64,000 nt of DNA from Methylobacterium planeticum (GTDB lineage Bacteria; Pseudomonadota; Alphaproteobacteria; Rhizobiales; Beijerinckiaceae). This document shows positions 1-9,552 of the stretch, in pieces. The notes beneath the pieces are model-generated. The model had not been told where the DNA came from. It made no database searches and was given only the letters and a program-made list of their open reading frames with translations. Within the stretch, counting starts at the first letter, position 1; every line of letters begins with the position of its first letter. The DNA lies in contig NZ_VZZJ01000022.1 of assembly GCF_008806345.1 (NCBI RefSeq), positions 20,947 to 84,946 of the forward strand. Direction: 5' to 3'. A program made the position numbers and the translations under genes.

Positions 1-192
1 CAGACCGCCTTCGAGACCGCCCGCCTCCTCGGGCGCCTCGAGGGCATCCCGGGCGGGATCTCGACGGGCGGCAACGTCGCGGCGGCCCTCGAGCTCGCGA
101 GCCGGCCCGAGTTCAAGGGCAAGCGCGTCGTCACGGTCGCCTGCTCCTTCGCCGAGCGCTACATCTCCTCGGCCCTGTTCGAGGGCATCTGA
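1..192 (+). CDS. cysK: Cysteine synthase (O-acetylserine sulfhydrylase), C-terminal 63 residues
   Basis: Frame 1 is open from the first base of the window to a TGA at 190-192, so the gene is cut by the left edge. The visible tail has a GISTGGN segment, which resembles the GISSGA phosphate-binding loop of PLP-dependent cysteine synthases, and the family's C-terminal signature in which VTVACSFAERYISSALF corresponds to the usual ...DSGERYLST.LF. Such enzymes make L-cysteine from O-acetylserine and sulfide in the cytoplasm. CysK versus CysM, or a cystathionine beta-synthase relative, cannot be separated with only the tail visible. The symbol is therefore tentative, but the fold-type II PLP family assignment is firm. 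Confidence 0.8.
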   Translation, partial: QTAFETARLLGRLEGIPGGISTGGNVAAALELASRPEFKGKRVVTVACSFAERYISSALFEGI

Positions 193-512
193 CCGCCGCG
201 CGGGCCCGGCGCTGCCTGCCGGCCCCCCATCGTCGGAGGCCGGTGCCTCCCCGAGGACGAACGGCGCCCAGGCGCTCTCCCGATCCCGATCCGTGGCGTC
301 GAGGCGGTTCCGACGCCTCGCCCGGAGCTGTTGCGCCCCTACGAAAGCGCGGATTGCCCGCCCGCGGCCCGCGCCGGCGGCCGTCCGCGGCGAGGCCCGC
401 GGGCGGGTCCTCGGCATCCCCGACCGGGGGATCGGCGAGGGCCTGCGTCGCCGGTGCGACGCAACCCCGGCGCTTCGGGCGCGGTTGACCCGCCACATCA
501 GGAGGAACAGCC
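193..512. other. Intergenic region, no gene seen
   Basis: These 320 bp of very GC-rich sequence lie between the cysteine synthase stop and the first small hydrophilic ORF. The open frames here lack a ribosome binding site and recognisable sequence, so I treat them as composition artefacts. A purine-rich ribosome binding site (AGGAGGA, about 500-506) closes the region. I see no convincing promoter match. Confidence 0.6.
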
Positions 513-842
513 ATGACCGACCAGAACCGCGACCGGCCGTCGCTGAAGGAGTTCGACGCCTATGCGGACCGCAACGGGCAGGACCTCGGCGGCGAGTCGC
601 CCCTCGATGTCGGCATCCCCTCGCGGACGCAGGCCGACCTGAAGGGCGATCCCTCCGGACAGGCCGAGACCGCGCGCCTCGCGAGCGGCACGCCGGGCCA
701 GGACGCCACCGACGAGACCGAGGCCGAGACGCCCCCCGAGAATCTGCGCCACATCGGCGACGCCTCGCAGCCCGGCGCGACGGCGAGCGAGGCGATCGAC
801 CGGGCGACCGCCTCCGTCGGTCACGACGACGGGAAGCGCTGA
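513..842 (+). CDS. Small hydrophilic, probably disordered protein (109 aa)
   Basis: The ATG at 513 follows an excellent ribosome binding site (AGGAGGA, 6-7 nt upstream). The 109-residue product is rich in D, E, G, T, P and A, has almost no aromatic or long hydrophobic stretches, and contains no signal peptide or membrane segment. It looks like an intrinsically disordered hydrophilin-type protein. I do not recognise a named family. It is first of three consecutive small hydrophilic ORFs. Its TGA overlaps the ATG of the next ORF by one base (TGATG), which argues that the pair is co-translated and real rather than a GC artefact. Confidence 0.7.
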   Translation: MTDQNRDRPSLKEFDAYADRNGQDLGGESPLDVGIPSRTQADLKGDPSGQAETARLASGTPGQDATDETEAETPPENLRHIGDASQPGATASEAIDRATASVGHDDGKR

Positions 843-1153
843 TGAGCAAGGACAGCATCCCCACCGAGACCGTGACCCGGAAGCCGGACGAGGCGGTCGG
901 CACCCCCGGCGGCCCCGCCGCGGGCGGCGGCCGCCAGACGGCGCAGCAATCGGAGATCACCCGCATGGGCTCCGGCGGGCGCAGCGATGCCGAGCGCAAC
1001 GAGACCTGGGACGCGGGCGGCGAGCCCGGCCGCAATCCGCCTGCCCTCGGCGGCTCCTCGGCGGGCCATTCCGACCAGCAGGCCTCGCGCGGTCCCCGCG
1101 CGGGCGAGAGCGTGGCGGAGGGCCTCTCGAAGGCCGAGCGCGAGGCGCGCTAG
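842..1153 (+). CDS. Small hydrophilic, glycine-rich disordered protein (103 aa)
   Basis: The start ATG at 842-844 overlaps the preceding stop (TGATG), so translation is probably coupled. The product (MSKDSIPTETVTRKPDEAV...) is rich in G, S, R, E, A and Q and has no hydrophobic core, signal peptide or membrane segment. The C-terminus is charged (SKAEREAR). The same frame is open further upstream, but that extension overlaps the previous gene and has no ribosome binding site. Function is unknown. The composition resembles desiccation or stress hydrophilins, which is an inference from composition only. Confidence 0.65.
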   Translation: MSKDSIPTETVTRKPDEAVGTPGGPAAGGGRQTAQQSEITRMGSGGRSDAERNETWDAGGEPGRNPPALGGSSAGHSDQQASRGPRAGESVAEGLSKAEREAR

Positions 1154-1178
1154 AGCCGCGACGCGGCAAGGAGCATCG

Positions 1179-1352
1179 ATGAGCGACCGACCGGACCGGA
1201 CCGAGGAGACATCCCCGGCCTCCGACAAGAAGCCCGCCAACGCGGCCCCCGACGCCGTGAAGGACCCGAACGAGAAGACCGACGGCAAGCCCGGCCTCGG
1301 CCCGCAGGGCGGCGCGACGCCGGAGGGCGAGACCGATCCGGGCAGCGGCTAG
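1179..1352 (+). CDS. Very small hydrophilic protein (57 aa)
   Basis: The ATG at 1179 is preceded by a strong ribosome binding site (AAGGAG at 1168-1173). The 57-residue product (MSDRPDRTEETSPASDKK...) is dominated by D, P, E, K, G and T and carries no hydrophobic segment. It is third in the run of hydrophilic ORFs and lies 25 bp after the previous stop. It shares the MS-D/K-rich start and proline/glycine/acidic composition of its neighbours, which suggests a common origin or role. It matches no family I recognise. A hairpin terminator lies downstream. Confidence 0.6.
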   Translation: MSDRPDRTEETSPASDKKPANAAPDAVKDPNEKTDGKPGLGPQGGATPEGETDPGSG

Positions 1353-1399
1353 GGAGCCTTCCGGGACCCCCGACCGAGGGCCGCCCCCTTGCAATGCGA

Positions 1400-1427
1400 A
1401 AAGGCCGGGCGCGTCCGCCCGGCCTTT
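1400..1427 (-). terminator. Intrinsic terminator between the small-ORF cluster and typA
   Basis: Arms at 1400-1411 and 1416-1427 form a perfect 12-bp GC-rich stem with a 4-nt loop. On the minus strand the stem is followed by a TTTT run, which fits termination of typA. It may also stop plus-strand transcription from the hydrophilic ORFs, since tail-to-tail genes flank it. Confidence 0.8.
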
Positions 1428-1454
1428 CAGGCTGCGTGGCGAGGCTCGGCGCGA

Positions 1455-3281
<1,827 letters not shown>

Positions 3282-3541
3282 AGGATTTCCGAAGCGAAAA
3301 GAACCCGTCACGCCGCGGGCCGCGGGGTTGCGGCCGGCCACGCCGGGTACGGGTTCGAGCTGTTGCGTTGCAATAGAAGGTGCGGACGCATCCGGCAAGT
3401 GCTGGCGACCGAGACCGGTCCTGCAATCCCTGGATGCCGGACCGCGTCGATCGGGTGCCGATTCGAGCGCCGACAACGCCGCACTGGCCCGGATCGCGCA
3501 TAGGCGCCATGGCATGAGCGGCATGGGACCTCGGGGGATGA

Positions 3542-4792
3542 ATGTTCGAGCGCGTCGTTCACGCAGTGCTGAGTCTCGTCCTGCTGCTCGGCGTGGCCGT
3601 GCTGTTCTCGACCAATCGGCGGGCGATTCGGCCCCGGGTCGTGCTAGCCGCGCTCGCCCTGCAGGTGTCGATCGGAGCCCTGATCCTGTTCGTGCCGGTG
3701 GGGCGGGCGGGCCTCGGGGCGGTGGCGGGCGTGGTCCAGACCGTGCTGTCCTACGGCGACAAGGGCACGGCCTTCCTGTTCGGGGGACTGGTCGAGCCCA
3801 GGATGTTCGAGCTGTTCGGCGGCAGCGGCTTCATCCTGGCGCTCCGGGTGCTGCCGCAGATCCTCTACGTCTCGGCCCTGATCGGCGTGCTCTACCATGT
3901 CGGCGCGATGCAGGCCCTCACCCGCATCCTCGGCTCCGGCCTGCGGCGCCTGCTCGGGACCTCGCGGATCGAGTCCTTCTCGGCGGTCATCACGATCTTC
4001 ATCGGCCAGAGCGAGATCGCCGTCGCCCTGCGGCCCTTCCTGCCGCTGCTCACCGGCTCGGAGCTGTTCGCCGTGATGACGAGCGGCGCCGCCTCGACGG
4101 CGGGCTCGATCCTGGCCGGCTACGCGGCGCTCGGCGTGCCCATCGAGTACCTGCTCGCCGCCTCCTTCATGGCGATCCCGGGCGGGCTCCTCTACGCCAA
4201 GATGCTGGTGCCCTCGGTCGAGCCGAGCCGGATCACCACCACCCGGGTCGAGTTCGGCGAGACCCGGGCCGCCAACCTCATCGAGGCGGCGGCCGACGGC
4301 ACCCAGAAGGGGCTCGCTGTGGCGGTCGCGGTCGGCGCGATGCTGATCGCCTTCGTCGGGCTGATCGCCTTCGCGGACGGGATCGTGGGGTACCTCGGCG
4401 GCCTCGCCGGCTACCCGGCGGCCTCGATCGAGATCATCCTCGGCTGGGCCCTCAGCCCGCTCGCCTGGATCCTCGGCGTGCCCTGGGAGCAGGCCAGCCT
4501 GGTCGGGGGCGCCATCGGGCAGAAGCTCGCCTTCAACGAGTTCCTGGCCTACGCCAACCTCTCGCCGGTCCTGAAGGCCGGCAGCCTCGATCCGCGCACG
4601 ACCGCGATCCTGTGCTTCGCGCTCTGCGGCTTCGCGAATTTCGCCTCGATCGCGATCCAGCTCGCGAGCTTCTCGAGCCTCGTGCCCGAGCGGCGGTCCG
4701 AGGTCGCGCGGCTCGGCCTGCGCGCCATCCTCGGCGGCACGCTCTCGAACCTGACGAGCGCGGCCATCGCGGGCCTCTTCATCTCCGGCTGA
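3542..4792 (+). CDS. nupC: Concentrative nucleoside transporter, NupC/CNT family (416 aa)
   Basis: This inner-membrane, ion-coupled nucleoside uptake protein has three N-terminal membrane helices (residues about 5-100) and the CNT core. It contains the family hallmarks GQSEIAVALRPFLPLLT and, later, GGAIGQKLAFNEFLAYANL. The gating domain NLIEAAADGTQKGLAVAVAVGAML and the C-terminal ALCGFANFASIAIQ block are also present. Length is normal (about 400-420). The ATG at 3542 has GGGGGA just upstream. It is monocistronic, followed by a strong hairpin. Substrate range (pyrimidine versus purine nucleosides) cannot be read from the sequence. Confidence 0.93.
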   Translation: MFERVVHAVLSLVLLLGVAVLFSTNRRAIRPRVVLAALALQVSIGALILFVPVGRAGLGAVAGVVQTVLSYGDKGTAFLFGGLVEPRMFELFGGSGFILALRVLPQILYVSALIGVLYHVGAMQALTRILGSGLRRLLGTSRIESFSAVITIFIGQSEIAVALRPFLPLLTGSELFAVMTSGAASTAGSILAGYAALGVPIEYLLAASFMAIPGGLLYAKMLVPSVEPSRITTTRVEFGETRAANLIEAAADGTQKGLAVAVAVGAMLIAFVGLIAFADGIVGYLGGLAGYPAASIEIILGWALSPLAWILGVPWEQASLVGGAIGQKLAFNEFLAYANLSPVLKAGSLDPRTTAILCFALCGFANFASIAIQLASFSSLVPERRSEVARLGLRAILGGTLSNLTSAAIAGLFISG

Positions 4793-4808
4793 CCTCAGCC
4801 CCTTGCGC

Positions 4809-4834
4809 CCGGCCGGCGGTCGCCCGCCGGCCGG
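4809..4834 (+). terminator. Terminator hairpin after nupC
   Basis: A perfect 11-bp GC stem (4809-4819 with 4824-4834, loop TCGC) lies 17 bp after the nupC stop. It is followed by a moderately T-rich stretch (CGTCTTCTC). Confidence 0.65.
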
Positions 4835-4849
4835 ACGTCTTCTCGGGAC

Positions 4850-4871
4850 GGGCCGGTCACGAGGCCGGCCC
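4850..4871 (-). terminator. Hairpin directly after the secreted 122-aa protein gene
   Basis: Arms GGGCCGG (4850-4856) and CCGGCCC (4865-4871) lie within a few bases of the minus-strand stop at 4873. This is a plausible terminator for that gene, although a U-tract is lacking. Confidence 0.45.
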
Positions 4872-4872
4872 C

Positions 4873-5241
4873 TCAGTTCAGCGCCGCAGCCTCGCGGATC
4901 GCCGCGTTGCCGGCGCGGGGCTGCGAGACCGTGACGGTGTCGCCCTCGCGGCTGATCTCGACGGCCTCGGCTTCGGCGCCGAGACCGCGGGGCGCCGACA
5001 GGGTCACGCTCTGGCCCGATGCCAGGACAGCCTCGAAGCGGACGGCGGGCGCGGCGGCGCGGGGCGCCAGGGTGACGACGACGCGGTAGCCCTTGGGCTC
5101 GGCCGTGTAATAGGCGACGCCCGCGAGGCTGCCGAGGCTGACGCTGCCGCCGGCGACCGGCTTGATGCTGTCGGCGGCGCGCGCCGTACCGGTGACGGCG
5201 AGGAGCGCGGCAGCGGCCAGGATGGTGGTACGAAGAGTCAT
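4873..5241 (-). CDS. Small secreted protein of unknown function (122 aa)
   Basis: Starting at the ATG at 5241, the protein begins with a clear Sec signal peptide (MTLRTTILAAAALLAVTGTARA, cut before ADS). The mature part is about 100 residues: a beta-rich, Gly/Ala/Val-rich domain with GGSVSLGSLAGVAYYTAEP, then YRVVVTLAPRAAAPAVRFEAVLASGQSVTLSAPR, and no cysteines. It is predicted to be periplasmic. An upstream in-frame ATG at 5316 would bury the signal peptide and is rejected. It is divergent from a LysR regulator with about 100 bp between them, so it is a natural candidate target. The family is not recognised. Confidence 0.75.
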   Translation of the reverse strand: MTLRTTILAAAALLAVTGTARAADSIKPVAGGSVSLGSLAGVAYYTAEPKGYRVVVTLAPRAAAPAVRFEAVLASGQSVTLSAPRGLGAEAEAVEISREGDTVTVSQPRAGNAAIREAAALN

Positions 5242-5331
5242 GATCGTGTGTCTTTCCGCTGTGGCGGGGGCGTGCTGCCCTTGCCTGTGCGGCGAATATG
5301 TTTCGCATTGCAGCATGGATCAAACAGATAG

Positions 5332-5352
5332 GATCGATAGTGACTATTGATC
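5332..5352. promoter_or_regulatory. Near-perfect 21-bp palindrome, candidate LysR operator
   Basis: The core ATAGT-G-ACTAT is a perfect palindrome. It is flanked by GATC on both sides, with one mismatched pair in between. The site sits in the divergent region between the secreted protein and the LysR gene, in an unusually AT-rich patch. LysR-type regulators bind such T-N11-A dyads, usually for autoregulation and control of the divergent gene. It overlaps the proposed GTG start of the regulator. Confidence 0.5.
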
Positions 5353-6278
5353 ATATCGATCTCTCCCGCGTCGACCTGAACCTGCTGGTGGCCCTCGATG
5401 CCCTGCTGACGGAGCGGAGCGTGACCCGGGCGGCGGCCCGGGTCGGCCTCGGCCAATCCGCGATGAGCAGCGCTTTGGCGCGCCTGCGCACGCTGTTCGA
5501 CGACGAGCTTCTGACGCGCGCCCCGGAGGGGATGCGGCCGACGCCGCGGGCCCGGGCGCTGGCCGAGCCGGTGCGCTCGGCGCTGCGGCAGATCCAGGCC
5601 CTGGTGCGCCGCGACGACAGCTTCGATCCGCGCACCGTCGAGCGCGTCTTCACCATCGGCCTGCCGGACAGCACCGAAGTGCTGCTCGGGCCGAAGCTCC
5701 TCGCCTACCTGCGGGCCGAGGCGCCCGGCATCAGCCTGCTGCTGCGCTCGATCGATCGGATCCGGATCCTGCAGGAGCTCGACGCCGATCGGGTCGATCT
5801 CGGGATCGGCCTGTTCTCGGAGGGGCAGTCGCACCACAAGCGGCGCCTGCTCTACCGCGACAGCTACGTCTGCCTGTTCAACGCGGACCTTCTGGGCATC
5901 GGGCCGCCGGTCTCCCTCGACGACTACCTGCGCTTTCCCCACGTGCTGACGAGCCTGCGGGAGACCGCCCACGGCGTCGTGGACGACGCGCTGGCCGAGC
6001 TCGGCCTGAGCCGGACCCTCGCGGTCACGACGCCCCGCTTCCTCGCCGTGCCCTTCCTGGTGCGCAGCGCGCCGGTGATCGCCACGATGCACGCGCGCCT
6101 GGCGCATTTCTTCGCCGGCACCCTGGGGCTCACGGTCAGCCCGGTGCCGGTGCGCCTGGAGGACGTTTCCTTCTCGATGCTCTGGCACGCCTCCTACGAC
6201 AACGACCCGGCCCATACCTGGCTGCGGCGGACCCTGGTGCGTCTCGCCGCCGAGGCGGGGCCGGCGGAGATGATCTGA
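5340..6278 (+). CDS. LysR-family transcriptional regulator (312 aa)
   Basis: The N-terminal winged helix-turn-helix (residues about 10-65: LSRVDLNLLVALDALLTERS, then TRAAARVGLGQSAMSSALARLR) is typical of NodD/SyrM-type LysR proteins. A periplasmic-binding-protein-like effector domain follows (about 95-300). I chose the GTG at 5340 because AGGA lies 6 nt upstream and it places the protein about 10 residues before the conserved DLNLL. An in-frame ATG at 5298 would add 14 residues but has no ribosome binding site. The effector is unknown. The likely targets are its own gene and the divergent secreted protein, given the palindrome between them. Confidence 0.88.
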   Translation: MTIDHIDLSRVDLNLLVALDALLTERSVTRAAARVGLGQSAMSSALARLRTLFDDELLTRAPEGMRPTPRARALAEPVRSALRQIQALVRRDDSFDPRTVERVFTIGLPDSTEVLLGPKLLAYLRAEAPGISLLLRSIDRIRILQELDADRVDLGIGLFSEGQSHHKRRLLYRDSYVCLFNADLLGIGPPVSLDDYLRFPHVLTSLRETAHGVVDDALAELGLSRTLAVTTPRFLAVPFLVRSAPVIATMHARLAHFFAGTLGLTVSPVPVRLEDVSFSMLWHASYDNDPAHTWLRRTLVRLAAEAGPAEMI

Positions 6279-6284
6279 GGCGGC

Positions 6285-7250
6285 TCAGGCCGGCCCGGCG
6301 CCGTCCTTGCGGGCGGCGAGCAGGAGGGTGTTGGGACGCGTCCGCGGCGGCAGCGGCAGCACGCGGTTCAGCACGAGGGCCGCGCCGTAGGAGAGGGCCA
6401 GCGCCGCGTACCAGCTCTTGGCCGGCTTGAAGTAGCGGTCGCGGCAGCGGACGGGCGTCGCCCTCGCCATCCAGTGGATGATCGAATCGTGCCGGTCCAT
6501 GCCGATGGCGTGGACGCGCTCGGGGGTGAAGCCGAGGGTGCGGGCGAGCACCTCCAGGGCGCCGGGGGTCCACCAGGTCAGGTGATGCGGCGGCGCGTTC
6601 ATGATGAAGTTCGGGATCGTCGTGTTGGGCGAGGGCCAGAGCGGCGTCCCGACGAGGAGCGTGCCCCCGGGCTTGACGCAGGCCGCCATGGCGCGGGCAA
6701 AGCCCAGCGGGTCGGCCACGTGCTCGATCACCTGGAAGGCGCAGACGACATCGTAGATCGGCCCGACCCGGTCCGCATGCGCCTGGACGGTCTCGGCCAG
6801 GATCGTCCCGGTCGGATCCTCCGCGGCGAAGTTCGGATCGAGGCCCGTGTAGGGGGCGCCGGGCACGTAGGCCCGGAACCCGCCATGGCCGCAGCCGACA
6901 TCGAGGACGCGCCCGCCCGCCGGGACATGCCCGGCCGCCGCCAGGAACTCGAGGCGGTGCGTGCGCGCGCCCGCGAGCTTGTCGTGCGCGGCGATCCGTC
7001 CGTAGAAGGTGCGGTAGAACGGCTCGTCCCCGGCGATCATCGGATCGAAGAAGATCAGGCCCGTCGGCGATTCCCAGAGGCCGAAGCGCCGGGCCGGCAT
7101 CAGCAGGCCGCTCACGTCGACGCCGCCGCTGTAGCGCCACAGGTCCGTCAGCAGGCGCGCGGAGACCCATTGCACGAGGCGCGCCGCCGGCGCCCCGGTG
7201 ATCGGGCACGGCGGTGCCCCCTCGACCAAATTGTGCCCCGCGCCCGTCAT
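6285..7250 (-). CDS. Class I SAM-dependent methyltransferase (321 aa)
   Basis: The Rossmann-fold motif I VLDVGCGHGG is at about residues 115-124. An acidic motif II (YTGLDPNF) and the UbiG/type-11-like VVCAFQVIEHVADPLGF and VKPGGTLLVGTPLW segments follow. The N-terminus contains a CPITG motif, often seen in Methyltransf_23/type-11 enzymes that act on lipids or small metabolites. The ATG at 7250 has GGAAG 8-9 nt upstream and is preferred to a GTG six codons earlier. It is tail-to-tail with the LysR gene, 6 bp apart. The substrate cannot be assigned. Confidence 0.85.
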   Translation of the reverse strand: MTGAGHNLVEGAPPCPITGAPAARLVQWVSARLLTDLWRYSGGVDVSGLLMPARRFGLWESPTGLIFFDPMIAGDEPFYRTFYGRIAAHDKLAGARTHRLEFLAAAGHVPAGGRVLDVGCGHGGFRAYVPGAPYTGLDPNFAAEDPTGTILAETVQAHADRVGPIYDVVCAFQVIEHVADPLGFARAMAACVKPGGTLLVGTPLWPSPNTTIPNFIMNAPPHHLTWWTPGALEVLARTLGFTPERVHAIGMDRHDSIIHWMARATPVRCRDRYFKPAKSWYAALALSYGAALVLNRVLPLPPRTRPNTLLLAARKDGAGPA

Positions 7251-7340
7251 CGGTGCTTCCGTTGCCACGGATGCGGGCGCGCCACAACGGCCGGAAGCCC
7301 CCGGCGAGCCCCGTGCCGGCCGCGCCCACTGGACGAAGCG

Positions 7341-7682
7341 TCAGGCCGGGCCCGGCATCGCCGCGCCGATCCAGGCGGCCAGCCGCCCGGCGAGCACGGC
7401 GCCGTCGCCGGAGAGCCGCAGGATCTTCAGGCGTCCGGTCTCGCCGGACAGGATCGCGACGTCGCGCTTGCGGAGCTTCAGGGCCTTGGCCAGGAAGGCG
7501 ATCAGGGCGGCGTTGGCCTCGCCGTCGACCGGTGCCGCGGCCACCCGCAGCGCGAGCACCGGCCGCCCGTCCGCCCCGGCGATCACGCCCTCGACCGCGT
7601 CGCGACCGCCGCGCGGCGTGAGCCGGACCGCGAGGCGCAGGCCCTCCGGGTCGATGCTGTAGGGGGTCGGATCGCTCGGCAT
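7341..7682 (-). CDS. DUF167 (YggU-like) family protein (113 aa)
   Basis: This is a small alpha/beta protein of the widespread DUF167 family. Diagnostic segments are LRLAVRLTPRGGRDAVEG, the conserved APVDGEANAALIAFLAKAL, and ILSGETGRLKILRLSGD. Length is typical (about 95-115). No biochemical role is established for the family. In many proteobacteria it sits near yggT; here its neighbours are a methyltransferase and a divergent cytochrome P450. The start ATG at 7682 leaves about 120 bp to the divergent P450 start. Confidence 0.88.
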   Translation of the reverse strand: MPSDPTPYSIDPEGLRLAVRLTPRGGRDAVEGVIAGADGRPVLALRVAAAPVDGEANAALIAFLAKALKLRKRDVAILSGETGRLKILRLSGDGAVLAGRLAAWIGAAMPGPA

Positions 7683-7806
7683 CGGGACGGGCGGGGCGGA
7701 TCAGGGGCGGATGGCACGCGGGAAAGCGCCGCGTCCCGCCCGTGTTTACACCCGGCCGCGCCTGCGCCATCAACCCGCGCGTCGGATCGGCGACGGGGGA
7801 GCCACG

Positions 7807-9210
7807 ATGGACTCGTCAGAGGCACGCCTTCGCGACCCCCTCCTCCGCGCCCCACGCCTCGTGCCGCCCCTGCGCGAGCCGCCGGACCGGGACCCGCCGC
7901 TCCTCGCCTACCTCGCAGCCCTGCGCACCAACGGCATCGGAGGCTGGTCGCGGCGCGCCTATGCGGAGCCGGTGGTGCGGCGGCGCATCCTCGGGCGGCA
8001 CAGCTTCACCCTCAGCGATCCGGACGCGGTCCGCCACGTCCTCATCGACAACGAGGCCAACTACGCCCGCACCTCGGCCTCGGTGCGGATCCTGCGCCCC
8101 GTCCTCGGCGACGGCCTGCTGATCAGTGAGGGGCAGAACTGGCGCCGCCAGCGCCGGGCGCTCGCCCCGGCCTTCACCCCGAAGGCGGTGGAGGAGCTCG
8201 TGCCCCACATCGCGGCCGCGGTCGACGCGGCCCTGATGGATCTCGAGCCGGCCGCCGCCCGCGGCCCCGTGGACCTGTTCCCGGCGCTGCACGGCCTCGC
8301 CCTGGAGATCGCCGGCCGCACCATGTTCTCGGTCGGGATGGCGCGCCACGGGCCGGCCCTGCGCGACCTCGTGACGGAGTACGGCGACCGTCTGGCGCGG
8401 CCGCATCTCCTCGACATGCTGCTGCCGCTCGGCCTGCCCGCGCCCCTGGATTTCGCCCGTGCCCGCTTCCGGCGGAGATGGCTTCCGTTCCTCGACGGGA
8501 TCATCGCGGCGCGGGACGCCGAGCCGGCGGCCGGGCGGGAGACCCGCGACCTCCTCGATCTCCTCGCCGCCGCCCGCGACCCGGAGACCGGCGAGGGCTT
8601 CCCGCAGGCGCAGTTGCGCGATCAGGTCGCCACCATGATCATGGCCGGCCACGAGACGACGGCGGTGGCGCTGCTCTGGGCGAGCTATCTCCTGGCGCTG
8701 GCCCCCGAGATCCAGGAGCAGGTCGCCGAGGAGGCGGCCGGCGCGGATCTCGACCGGGGCGTCGCCCTGGAGGAGCGCCTGCCGATCACCCGCGCGGTCG
8801 TCGACGAGACCCTGCGGCTCTATCCGCCGGCCTTCGTGATCGTGCGCGCGGCGCGCGCGGCCGATCGGGTCGGGGGACACGCGGTCGCCAAGGGCGATGT
8901 CGTCGTGATCTCACCCTGGGTGCTGCACCGGCACCGGCGCCTGTGGGTTGATCCGGACGCGTTCGATCCGTCGCGCTTCCTCACCGGCGCACCGGCGGTG
9001 CCGCGCTTCGCCTACCTGCCGTTCGGGGCGGGTCCGCGGGTCTGCATCGGGGCGCATTTCGCCCTGACCGAGGCGACGCTGGCGCTCGCCCGGCTGGTGG
9101 CGCGCTTCCGGATCTCCCTGCCCGCGGGCACGGCCATCCTGCCGGCCGCCGTGGTGACGACGCAGCCGGACCACGCACCGGCCTTCACCCTGCACCGGCG
9201 GCGGCCGTAG
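7807..9210 (+). CDS. Cytochrome P450 (467 aa)
   Basis: This heme-thiolate monooxygenase shows all landmark motifs: an I-helix oxygen-activation motif AGHETTAV (about residue 280), the K-helix ExxR in DETLRLYPPA (about 333), and the heme-binding loop LPFGAGPRVCIGAHFAL with the axial cysteine near residue 413. The C-helix WRRQRRALAPAF contacts the heme propionates. The sequence resembles CYP102-like and other fatty-acid-type bacterial P450s without a fused reductase. The ATG at 7807 is preceded by GGGGGA; longer in-frame starts lack one. No ferredoxin or reductase gene is adjacent, so the electron partner is elsewhere. The substrate is unknown. Confidence 0.95.
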   Translation: MDSSEARLRDPLLRAPRLVPPLREPPDRDPPLLAYLAALRTNGIGGWSRRAYAEPVVRRRILGRHSFTLSDPDAVRHVLIDNEANYARTSASVRILRPVLGDGLLISEGQNWRRQRRALAPAFTPKAVEELVPHIAAAVDAALMDLEPAAARGPVDLFPALHGLALEIAGRTMFSVGMARHGPALRDLVTEYGDRLARPHLLDMLLPLGLPAPLDFARARFRRRWLPFLDGIIAARDAEPAAGRETRDLLDLLAAARDPETGEGFPQAQLRDQVATMIMAGHETTAVALLWASYLLALAPEIQEQVAEEAAGADLDRGVALEERLPITRAVVDETLRLYPPAFVIVRAARAADRVGGHAVAKGDVVVISPWVLHRHRRLWVDPDAFDPSRFLTGAPAVPRFAYLPFGAGPRVCIGAHFALTEATLALARLVARFRISLPAGTAILPAAVVTTQPDHAPAFTLHRRRP

Positions 9211-9225
9211 CGACCGCCGCGGGCG

Positions 9226-9552
9226 TCAGGCCGCGACGGCCTGCTTTTCCTTCGCCATCGACTCCTTGGCGATCGACTCGGTCCGGCCTCCCGTCAGCCG
9301 CGCGGCGACCGGCAGGGGCAGCTCGATGTCGAGACCCAGGGTCGAGACGCCCTCGCCGCGCTCCACCTTGATCTGCACCTTGTCGGGCTCGATCGCGACG
9401 TGCTTGGCGATGACCGCGAGGATCTCCTCGCGCAGCGTCACCACGAGGTCGGAGCGGCCGTTGTCGGCCCGCTCGTGGGCGATGATGAGCTGGAGGCGCT
9501 CCCGCGCCACCGGCGCGGACCCGCGCCGGGAGAAGATGTTGAGAAGGCTCAT
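9226..9552 (-). CDS. minE: Cell division topological specificity factor MinE (108 aa)
   Basis: MinE drives pole-to-pole oscillation of MinD/MinC by stimulating the MinD ATPase at the membrane. The N-terminus MSLLNIFSRRGSAPVARERL is the membrane-targeting and MinD-binding segment, followed by LQLIIAHERAD and the dimeric topological-specificity domain (LREEILAVIAKHV). A C-terminal tail of about 20 residues rich in K, E and A extends past the usual end (E. coli is 88 residues). The ATG overlaps the minD stop by 4 nt (ATGA), so translation is coupled. It is the last gene of minC-minD-minE. Confidence 0.97.
   Translation of the reverse strand: MSLLNIFSRRGSAPVARERLQLIIAHERADNGRSDLVVTLREEILAVIAKHVAIEPDKVQIKVERGEGVSTLGLDIELPLPVAARLTGGRTESIAKESMAKEKQAVAA

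Noticed and set aside
131..514. 127-aa minus-strand ORF at the left edge
   Set aside because: R/P/A/G-rich with no ribosome binding site; overlaps the cysteine synthase end and an apparently non-coding gap.
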